Positions 1 to 6,038 of a DNA stretch of 6,213 bases are shown here, piece by piece; position 1 is the stretch's first letter; the number at the start of each line of letters is the position of its first letter. Source of the DNA: an uncultured Ectothiorhodospiraceae bacterium (GTDB lineage: Bacteria; Pseudomonadota; Gammaproteobacteria; UBA6429; Thiohalophilaceae); NCBI GenBank assembly GCA_947259425.1, contig CAMYMO010000471.1, positions 1 to 6,213 on the forward strand. Reading direction: 5' to 3'. The notes beneath the pieces were generated by a model, which saw only the letters and a program-made list of their open reading frames with translations, searched no databases and was not told the DNA's origin. The position numbers and the translations under genes are program-made.

Positions 1-693
1 AAACCAAAAATGCTGGTGTTAAATTTTCCCGGCAATCCAACGACCCAGTGTGTCGAGCTTGAATTTTTTGAACGGGTGGTTGAGATTGCACGAGAACATC
101 AAATCTGGGTCGTGCATGATTTAGCCTATGCTGAGATCGTGTTTGATGGTTATAAGGCGCCATCAATATTACAAGTACCCGGAGCGAAAGAGGTTGCGGT
201 TGAGTTTTACAGCTTATCAAAAACGTACAATATGCCCGGGTGGCGAGTGGGTTTTATGGTCGGCAACCCATCGTTAGTCGCCGCGTTAACCCGAATGAAA
301 TCCTATTTGGATTACGGCATGTTTACCCCGATCCAGGTAGCCGCCATTGCCGCTTTGGAAGGGCCACAGGATTGTGTGGATGAAATAGTCGAACGATACC
401 GGGTACGCCGCGATGTATTGTGTGAAGGCTTAAGTTCGGTTGGATGGGAAGTCGAAAAACCCAAAGGCACGATGTTTGTCTGGGCACCGATTCCAGAGGC
501 CTATCGTGAGATGGGGTCATTAGAATTTTCCAAGTTACTATTAAAAGAAGCAAAAGTGGCGGTATCACCGGGTATTGGTTTTGGTGATTATGGCGATAGC
601 TATGTGCGCTTTGGCTTAATCGAAAATGAACATCGTACTCGTCAGGCCGTGCGCGGAATCCGAGATATGTTTAAACGCTTAGAAGATAAATAA
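1..693 (+). CDS. alaC: Alanine aminotransferase AlaC, C-terminal part (5' end outside window)
   Basis: PLP-dependent class I/II aminotransferase of the AlaC type, which interconverts pyruvate plus glutamate with alanine plus 2-oxoglutarate in the cytoplasm. The reading frame is open from base 1 (codons Lys-Pro-Lys before the Met at 10), so that Met is internal; by comparison with E. coli AlaC (about 412 residues) roughly 165-180 N-terminal residues are missing. Numbering from that Met, visible fold-type I hallmarks are the PGNPT loop (7-11), HDLAYAE (36-42) with the Asp that contacts the PLP ring nitrogen, SLSKTYNMPGWR (68-79) with the PLP Schiff-base Lys at 71, and YVRFGLIEN (198-206) with Arg200, the usual substrate carboxylate ligand. 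The SPGIGFGDYGD stretch and the close match to E. coli AlaC along the whole remembered sequence favour AlaC over aspartate or LL-DAP aminotransferases. It ends 14 bp before hom, suggesting cotranscription. Confidence 0.93.
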   Translation, partial: KPKMLVLNFPGNPTTQCVELEFFERVVEIAREHQIWVVHDLAYAEIVFDGYKAPSILQVPGAKEVAVEFYSLSKTYNMPGWRVGFMVGNPSLVAALTRMKSYLDYGMFTPIQVAAIAALEGPQDCVDEIVERYRVRRDVLCEGLSSVGWEVEKPKGTMFVWAPIPEAYREMGSLEFSKLLLKEAKVAVSPGIGFGDYGDSYVRFGLIENEHRTRQAVRGIRDMFKRLEDK

Positions 694-694
694 C

Positions 695-700
695 AAAAGG
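695..700 (+). promoter_or_regulatory. Ribosome binding site for hom (supports GTG start)
   Basis: AAAAGG lies 7 bases before the GTG at 708. No ATG, GTG or TTG occurs in frame between the alaC stop and this GTG, and the Rossmann glycine motif begins only a few residues downstream, so the GTG start is well supported. Confidence 0.6.
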
Positions 701-707
701 TATAACA

Positions 708-2024
708 GTGGAACCAGTTCAAGTCGGAGTGTTGGGATTAGGTACGGTCGGTGGCGGTACGGTAAACGTTTTAAAGCGAAATGCGCAAGAGATCGCGCGT
801 CGCGCAGGTCGTGAAATCGAAGTCACTCATGCGGCCGCACGTGATCTAAACAAAAAACGGATATGCGATACCGATGGCATACAAATTACTGTCGATCCGT
901 TTGATATCGTTAGCAATCCCTATATCGACATAGTAATCGAGTTAATCGGTGGCGACACCCTCGCGCGTGAGTTGGTGATGCAGGCGATTGATAATGGTAA
1001 GCATGTTGTTACTGCAAACAAGGCGTTAATTGCCAAACACGGTAATGAAATATTTGCCGCCGCGCAAAACAAAGGGGTGATGGTCGCGTTTGAAGCGGCA
1101 GTGGCTGGAGGCATTCCAATTATAAAAGCCCTTCGCGAAGGCCTGGCTGCGAATCAAATTCAATGGTTGGCGGGCATCATTAACGGCACCGGTAATTTTA
1201 TTTTGACCGAGATGCGCGATAAAGGTCGTGATTTTGATGATGTGTTAAAAGAAGCACAAGCACTGGGTTATGCTGAAGCCGATCCGACCTTTGATGTTGA
1301 AGGCATTGATGCGGCGCACAAACTCACCATTTTGGCGTCGATCGCATTTGGTGTGCCGTTACAGTTTGATGCAGCTTATACCGAAGGCATCACCAAGATT
1401 ACCCAGGAAGATGTGTTGTTTGCTGAGGAATTAGGTTATCGCATTAAACATTTAGGCGTGTCGCGTAAGACGGAGAAGGGAATCGAATTACGTGTGCATC
1501 CAACCTTAATACCGGAAAAACGTTTATTGGCCAATGTCGATGGTGTAATGAATGCCGTGTTAGTGCAGGGTGATGCCGTAGGACCGACACTCTATTATGG
1601 TGCAGGCGCGGGTGACGAACCGACTGCATCCGCCGTCGTTGCGGATGTCGTGGATGTTGTTCGTGCACTTACTTCAGACCCTGAAAACCGTGTCCCGCAT
1701 CTGGCATTCCAGTCCGGCGAATTATCCGACACGCCGATTTTAGCCATCGATGAGATTAATACGGCGTATTATCTTCGTATGATGGCGGTTGATAAACCGG
1801 GCGTCTTAGCCGAAGTCACAAAAATATTAGGTGAGCACGACATCAGCATCGAAGCGATCATTCAAAAAGAACCTGCGAACGAACAAAAAGACGCCTGTGT
1901 GATTATGCTGACCCATCAAGTGTTAGAAAAAAATATGAATGCGGCGATTAAAAGTATCGAAGCATTAGCGAGCATTCGTGATAGCGTGACAAGAATTCGC
2001 ATGGAAACATTAAATGCTAACTAA
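708..2024 (+). CDS. hom: Homoserine dehydrogenase (monofunctional, with ACT domain)
   Basis: Catalyses NAD(P)H-dependent reduction of L-aspartate 4-semialdehyde to L-homoserine, the branch step toward threonine and methionine. The 438-residue length is typical of the monofunctional enzyme, with no fused aspartokinase. Seen in the protein: an N-terminal Rossmann fold with GLGTVGGGTV (10-19); VTANKALIA (101-109) with Lys105; the catalytic domain with GIINGTGNFI (156-165) and GYAEADPTFDVEGIDAAHK (187-205), where Glu190, Asp201 and Lys205 align by spacing with Glu208, Asp219 and Lys223 of the yeast enzyme; and a C-terminal ACT domain at about 354-430 starting YYLRMMAVDKPGVLAEV. ACT domains in this family commonly mediate feedback inhibition by threonine, which is inferred here. 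The start is GTG with AAAAGG 7 bases upstream. It lies 14 bp after alaC and 70 bp before thrC, fitting a threonine operon. The thrB kinase is not in the window. Confidence 0.97.
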   Translation: MEPVQVGVLGLGTVGGGTVNVLKRNAQEIARRAGREIEVTHAAARDLNKKRICDTDGIQITVDPFDIVSNPYIDIVIELIGGDTLARELVMQAIDNGKHVVTANKALIAKHGNEIFAAAQNKGVMVAFEAAVAGGIPIIKALREGLAANQIQWLAGIINGTGNFILTEMRDKGRDFDDVLKEAQALGYAEADPTFDVEGIDAAHKLTILASIAFGVPLQFDAAYTEGITKITQEDVLFAEELGYRIKHLGVSRKTEKGIELRVHPTLIPEKRLLANVDGVMNAVLVQGDAVGPTLYYGAGAGDEPTASAVVADVVDVVRALTSDPENRVPHLAFQSGELSDTPILAIDEINTAYYLRMMAVDKPGVLAEVTKILGEHDISIEAIIQKEPANEQKDACVIMLTHQVLEKNMNAAIKSIEALASIRDSVTRIRMETLNAN

Positions 2025-2042
2025 ATGGATCTGACGGTTAGC
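2016..2042 (+). other. Inverted repeat straddling the hom stop codon
   Basis: GCTAAC (2016-2021) and GTTAGC (2037-2042) are perfect 6-bp complements around a 15-base loop that contains the hom stop codon. A T-rich run (TGGTTTGTTATTT) follows. It could be a weak intrinsic terminator or attenuator that tunes thrC expression, but the stem is short, the loop long and the T tract interrupted, so chance is quite possible. Confidence 0.25.
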
Positions 2043-2053
2043 TGGTTTGTTAT

Positions 2054-2067
2054 TTGTGAATTCACAA
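2054..2067. promoter_or_regulatory. Perfect 14-bp palindrome in the hom-thrC spacer (possible operator)
   Basis: TTGTGAATTCACAA is identical to its own reverse complement and lies 27 bases before the thrC start. Perfect dyads of this size in a short spacer are often sites for dimeric regulators. It is not a standard CRP site, since the TGTGA and TCACA half-sites are separated by 2 instead of 6 bases, and it is not a clear FNR box. As RNA it could form only a 5-bp stem with an AATT loop. The regulator is unknown; being a functional operator is inference. Confidence 0.35.
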
Positions 2068-2081
2068 CAGAATTAAAATTT

Positions 2082-2086
2082 AGAGG
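2082..2086 (+). promoter_or_regulatory. Ribosome binding site for thrC
   Basis: AGAGG sits 8 bases before the ATG at 2095, a good Shine-Dalgarno position that fixes the thrC start. Confidence 0.7.
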
Positions 2087-2094
2087 TTAAGATT

Positions 2095-3180
2095 ATGACA
2101 TTTCGTCCCCGTTATACTGGGCTCATTGATAAATACCGCGATCGTTTACCGGTGCATGATGACACACGCATTATTAGTTTAGGTGAAGGCAATACACCGC
2201 TGATACGCCTGAATAATATCCCGGAACAACTTGGCAAAGATGTCGATATCTACGTTAAATACGAAGGTTTGAATCCGACCGGTTCATTTAAAGACCGTGG
2301 TATGTGCATGGCGGTGACCAAAGCCGTTGAAGAGGGCAGTAAAGCGATCATCTGCGCCTCAACCGGTAATACCTCAGCTGCTGCGGCAGCCTACGCAGCC
2401 CGAGCGGGTATTACTGCATTCGTTTTGATTCCGGAAGGTAAGATTGCCTTAGGTAAACTGGCACAGGCGATGATTCATGGTGCGGTGGTGATTCAAATTA
2501 AAGGCAACTTTGATGAAGGTATGCAACTCGTTAAAGACGTTGCCGAAGAAGCCCCGGTGACGATCGTAAACTCAATCAATCCTTATCGAATCCAGGGACA
2601 AAAAACGGCGGCCTTTGAAATTTTAGAAGAACTGGGTGCCGCCCCGGACTATCACTGTATCCCCGTTGGTAACGCCGGTAATATCACCGCACACTGGATG
2701 GGTTATAAAGAATATCACGAACATGGCATCGTCAATGGGGTTCCGAAAATGGTGGGTTACCAGGCGAGCGGCTCAGCCCCCTTTATGCGCGGCGAGATGG
2801 TGGATAACCCAGAAACCGTTGCCACCGCAATCCGAATTGGTCACCCGCAAAGCTGGGATAAGGCCTGGGTCGTGCACAAAGAATCAAAAGGCTGGTTCGA
2901 TGAATGCAGCGACGAAGAAATTTTGGCTGCGCAAAAATTATTGACCTCACAAGAAGGTATTTTTTGTGAGCCCGCTTCGGCAACCTCGTTAGCCGGTGCG
3001 ATGCGCGATATCAAAGCGGGTAAAATCGAAGAAGGTGCAAAAATTGTATGTACCTTAACCGGCCACGGCCTGAAAGATCCGGATACGGCGATCAAACAAT
3101 GTGAAGGCGATGACGGCATGATTACCGTTGATGCAACTCTGCAACAGGTTAAAAAGGCCATTCTGGATAATATGAGTTAA
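2095..3180 (+). CDS. thrC: Threonine synthase
   Basis: PLP-dependent enzyme that converts O-phospho-L-homoserine to L-threonine and phosphate, the last step of threonine synthesis, in the cytoplasm. The 361-residue length fits the short bacterial class of about 350-360 residues (Bacillus/Mycobacterium-like) rather than the longer E. coli/yeast form of about 430 or more. Fold-type II features are visible: GEGNTPLIRL (30-39) near the N terminus; GLNPTGSFKDRGM (58-70) with the PLP-binding Lys66; STGNTSAAAAAYAARAG (89-105); the phosphate-cradling GNAGN (192-196); and CTLTGHGLKDPD near the C terminus, typical of threonine synthase. The ATG start has AGAGG 8 bases upstream. It follows hom by 70 bp, so the two supply consecutive parts of the pathway with homoserine kinase encoded elsewhere. 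No truncation or missing catalytic residue was seen. Confidence 0.97.
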   Translation: MTFRPRYTGLIDKYRDRLPVHDDTRIISLGEGNTPLIRLNNIPEQLGKDVDIYVKYEGLNPTGSFKDRGMCMAVTKAVEEGSKAIICASTGNTSAAAAAYAARAGITAFVLIPEGKIALGKLAQAMIHGAVVIQIKGNFDEGMQLVKDVAEEAPVTIVNSINPYRIQGQKTAAFEILEELGAAPDYHCIPVGNAGNITAHWMGYKEYHEHGIVNGVPKMVGYQASGSAPFMRGEMVDNPETVATAIRIGHPQSWDKAWVVHKESKGWFDECSDEEILAAQKLLTSQEGIFCEPASATSLAGAMRDIKAGKIEEGAKIVCTLTGHGLKDPDTAIKQCEGDDGMITVDATLQQVKKAILDNMS

Positions 3181-3181
3181 C

Positions 3182-4225
3182 GTGTCGCAATGTAGTATCT
3201 ATTTCCCTGGTTTACTCGGGCCCGATGTGCCGGTTGAGGCATTGGCTAAAAAAGAGTGGCCAGGGAACCAACAACTTCCATTCACCGCCAGGTTACTTTC
3301 GCGCGGCCACTATACGAAATTAACCAAAGCCGATTTTGAAACACGCGTTTTAAATGGGATGGGGATCATGTTCGATGCAAACCACGATGTACCCATTGCT
3401 CGCTTGCGATCCCAACACATCGCTCAATTCAATCCAGAAAAAAGAATTTGGTGTCTCGATCCGGTGTTTATCCAGATCGATAAAGAGGATGCCGTTGCTT
3501 GCGCTCATGAATCCATAGATTTATCGGAAAGTGAAGCGCTGCATCTCATTGACGATTTGAATACACACTTCAACGAGGATGGCTTTAAGCTTTATTATCA
3601 TTCTGAACATCGTTGGCTATTAGAGGCAGATTTAGAATTAACAACCGTCAGTCTTTCAAGTGTTATGCATCAAAATATCAGCTATCTGCAGCCAGGTGGT
3701 GAACATGAAAAACGATGGCGAACATTATTGAATGAAATCCAGATGCTGTTATATAACCATCCAGTAAATCAGGCACGTGAATTACGTGGTGAAATGCCGG
3801 TGAACAGCGTGTGGTTGTGGGGCGGCGGTCAGGCCGAACAATACGAGCCGATCGTTAATGCCATTATTTGTGATGAACCCTGGGTTAATGACCTGGCGCA
3901 GCTTTACGAAATCAATGTTCAGGCGTGTAATGCGTTTACCCATGGAGGTGACTTAAAGGCGCCAATGTTATTGGTTTATTCTGCTCAGCTTGAAGCGATT
4001 CGAAAAAACGATGTCTTTGCCTGGATCGATTCATTGAAAGACTTTGAAGCAAAAATATTATCGGTTGTTATGCAAGGTTTGCAGGACAAAACTTTTGACC
4101 ATCTGACCGTGTATAGTGACACCGTCTCTATTTCCTTAGACCGGAAAAGTTTAAAGAAATGGTGGCAAAGAATTAAACCCGTTCGTGATTTAATTATTCA
4201 GGCACGTCATGACTATGGGCTCTGA
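3182..4225 (+). CDS. RpfE-like conserved protein of unknown function
   Basis: A 347-residue soluble protein with no signal peptide or membrane segment. I recognise it as the family that includes Xanthomonas RpfE, encoded beside recJ and prfB in the rpf region; members are often auto-annotated as cofactor-independent phosphoglycerate mutase. Family-like landmarks: N-terminal IYFPGLLGP (6-14), LDPVFIQID (92-100, a variant of the common DPVHL motif), HFNEDGF...HRWLLE (129-148) and NSVWLWGGG (208-216), which is the most distinctive. I do not see the metal-binding Asp/Ser nucleophile motif expected at the N terminus of true iPGM enzymes, so mutase activity is not supported. The GTG start is 1 base after the thrC stop; the in-frame TGA at 3173-3175 blocks any earlier start, and the family-like N terminus argues against a later one. 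No strong Shine-Dalgarno is present, suggesting translational coupling to thrC. The C terminus overlaps recJ by 17 bp. Its biochemical role is unknown. Confidence 0.8.
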   Translation: MSQCSIYFPGLLGPDVPVEALAKKEWPGNQQLPFTARLLSRGHYTKLTKADFETRVLNGMGIMFDANHDVPIARLRSQHIAQFNPEKRIWCLDPVFIQIDKEDAVACAHESIDLSESEALHLIDDLNTHFNEDGFKLYYHSEHRWLLEADLELTTVSLSSVMHQNISYLQPGGEHEKRWRTLLNEIQMLLYNHPVNQARELRGEMPVNSVWLWGGGQAEQYEPIVNAIICDEPWVNDLAQLYEINVQACNAFTHGGDLKAPMLLVYSAQLEAIRKNDVFAWIDSLKDFEAKILSVVMQGLQDKTFDHLTVYSDTVSISLDRKSLKKWWQRIKPVRDLIIQARHDYGL

Positions 4226-5948
4226 ACTGAAAATAATAAAGCGTGAGTTTCAGGGTGATGAAGTCTTGTTACCTGAAGACATACCGCCGATATTAAAAAC
4301 CATCTTTTTAGCGCGGGGCGTGACCTCGGCAAGCCAAACACAAAACACTTTTGAACATTTGTTACCATTTGATAGTTTAAAAAACATTGATCACGCCGTG
4401 GCAATATTACGGGAGCATATTCAACAACAAAAATCGATCTTGATTGTCGGTGACTATGATGTCGATGGAGCGACTAGTTGTACCCTGGCAAAACGGGTGT
4501 TGTCGGCTTTTGGTGCAGAGCAGGTTGATTACCTGGTACCCAACCGTTTCGAATATGGTTATGGGCTGACCCCCGAGATTGTGGATGTTGCCAAATCAAA
4601 AAATCCTGAACTGATTATTACCGTGGATAATGGCATTGCCAGCCTGGAAGGTGTTAACAGGGCAAATGAACTTGGCATAAACGTGCTGATTACGGATCAT
4701 CATTTACCTGCGGATACTTTGCCAGCGGCTGCAGCGATTATAAACCCGAATCAAGCAGACGATGTTTTTCAAAGTAAAAATCTTGCCGGAGTTGGGGTTA
4801 TTTTTTATCTAATGCTCGCCTTACGCGCCAGACTCAGGGAAATTAACTGGTTCGAACAACAAAATATAAAAGAACCTAACCTGGCGAACTATTTAGATTT
4901 AGTTGCACTTGGCACGGTGGCGGATGTGGTTAAGCTGGATCATAATAATCGAATTCTTGTCGCCCAGGGTTTAAAACGGATTCAAGCTGGTCAAGCCTGC
5001 CCGGGGATTAAAGCGTTGTTAAAAGTCGCCGGACGGGATGAATCGAAGATCGTCAGTTCGGATCTTGGTTTTAGTGTTGGGCCACGGTTAAACGCAGCCG
5101 GGCGGCTGGATGATATTTCAATTGGGATTGAATGTCTGCTGGCCGATGACTTTAACCTGGCGATTGAAAAAGCACAAATTCTCGACAGCTTTAATCGCGA
5201 ACGTCGTAAAATTGAACAAACCATGCGTGAGCAAGCCAACCGATATATCGATAAGATAAATTCACAAGAATCAGTAGCGCAGTTACCGAATGGTTTATGT
5301 CTATATGATGCGGACTTTCACGAAGGCGTGATTGGTATCGTTGCCGGGCGGATCAAAGATCAAGTGCACCGACCGACCATCGTCTTTGCGAAATCGGCCA
5401 ACGGTCAAATAAAAGGTTCGGCACGTTCGATTGCCGGGGTTCATATTCGAGATGTGCTGGATCGCATTGCGACCTTACACCCTGGATTATTGTCAAAATT
5501 CGGCGGCCACGCAATGGCCGCCGGATTAACGATCCTGGAAACGGATTTCAATGACTTTGAGGTCGCGTTTAATGATGTGGTGACCAGCGTGATTGACGAT
5601 GATACCTTGCAGAAAGTCATTCACAGTGACGGCAGCCTGAATAGCGGTGATGTCTGCATGGAATTTGCAGAACTGCTGCAGAATTCCGGTCCGTGGGGAC
5701 AAGGATTTCCGGAGCCACAGTTTCATGGAGACTTTGAACTCATTCAACGCCGAATAGTGGGAGAGCATCACTTGAAAATGGTGCTCAAATCAGATGAGCA
5801 AACCATTGATGCGATTGCCTTTCAAACCACCGATCATGATTGGCCCGATGAGGTCACACGTGTCGAACTGGTTTATAAATTGAATGTGAATGAATTTAAT
5901 GGTCGTCGTTCAGTACAGTTCCTGGTTGAGCATGTCCGTCCCATTTGA
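4209..5948 (+). CDS. recJ: Single-stranded-DNA-specific exonuclease RecJ
   Basis: Processive 5'-to-3' exonuclease on single-stranded DNA, acting in RecF-pathway recombination, mismatch repair and base-excision repair. The 579 residues match bacterial RecJ (E. coli 577). DHH phosphoesterase motifs are intact: ILIVGDYDVDGATS (77-90) with metal-ligand aspartates, LIITVDNG (135-142), ITDHHLP (161-167) with the DHH signature, and LDLVALGTVADVV (229-241). GPRLNAAGR (291-299) leads into the helix linker (about 310-350). The DHHA1 domain follows with HEGVIGIVAGRIKD (371-384), GSARS (403-407) and SKFGGHAMAAGL (429-440). The C-terminal OB-like domain has GPWGQGFPEP (494-503). The ATG at 4209 has AGG at 4200-4202, 6 bases upstream; a second ATG at 4215 (Met3) is possible but worse spaced. 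The gene starts inside the end of the RpfE-like gene, so translation is probably coupled. Confidence 0.97.
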   Translation: MTMGSELKIIKREFQGDEVLLPEDIPPILKTIFLARGVTSASQTQNTFEHLLPFDSLKNIDHAVAILREHIQQQKSILIVGDYDVDGATSCTLAKRVLSAFGAEQVDYLVPNRFEYGYGLTPEIVDVAKSKNPELIITVDNGIASLEGVNRANELGINVLITDHHLPADTLPAAAAIINPNQADDVFQSKNLAGVGVIFYLMLALRARLREINWFEQQNIKEPNLANYLDLVALGTVADVVKLDHNNRILVAQGLKRIQAGQACPGIKALLKVAGRDESKIVSSDLGFSVGPRLNAAGRLDDISIGIECLLADDFNLAIEKAQILDSFNRERRKIEQTMREQANRYIDKINSQESVAQLPNGLCLYDADFHEGVIGIVAGRIKDQVHRPTIVFAKSANGQIKGSARSIAGVHIRDVLDRIATLHPGLLSKFGGHAMAAGLTILETDFNDFEVAFNDVVTSVIDDDTLQKVIHSDGSLNSGDVCMEFAELLQNSGPWGQGFPEPQFHGDFELIQRRIVGEHHLKMVLKSDEQTIDAIAFQTTDHDWPDEVTRVELVYKLNVNEFNGRRSVQFLVEHVRPI

Positions 5949-5974
5949 GAAACCATGCAAATTGGTTATTTATC

Positions 5975-6002
5975 TTGAAGGCACAGTGAAGCCTGCTAGA
6001 AT
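5975..6002 (+). promoter_or_regulatory. Likely sigma-70 promoter for prfB with extended -10
   Basis: TTGAAG (5975-5980, 4 of 6 to consensus) is followed after 16 bases by TAGAAT (5997-6002, 5 of 6). TG at 5994-5995 one base before the -10 gives the extended form TGCTAGAAT. Transcription would begin near 6009, leaving a leader of about 30 bases before the prfB ATG at 6039. Its position in the only sizeable gap after recJ supports separate expression of prfB. Confidence 0.5.
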
Positions 6003-6038
6003 ACCGGCTTTGACTAAAATGACGATGGCACGAACCTA

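Noticed and set aside
920..1114. Minus-strand open frame inside hom, and similar minus-strand frames across the window
   Set aside because: Each lies antisense to a well-conserved gene, is short, low in complexity or unlike any known protein, and has no gene-like context.
2054..2067. CRP (cAMP receptor) site reading of TGTGA...TCACA
   Set aside because: The half-sites are 2 bases apart, but CRP needs about 6; the dyad is kept only as an unidentified palindrome.
2636..2944. 102-codon plus-strand frame inside thrC
   Set aside because: It overlaps conserved threonine synthase sequence in another frame and has no recognisable protein features.
3182..4225. Annotation as a true cofactor-independent phosphoglycerate mutase
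   Set aside because: Length is shorter than the usual iPGM of about 510 residues and I could not find its catalytic metal-binding motifs; only the family-wide auto-annotation suggests it.
5951..5971. AACCA/TGGTT inverted repeat after recJ followed by ATTT, as an intrinsic terminator
   Set aside because: Only a 5-bp, AT-containing stem with a 7-base loop and no proper T tract; too weak to call a terminator.
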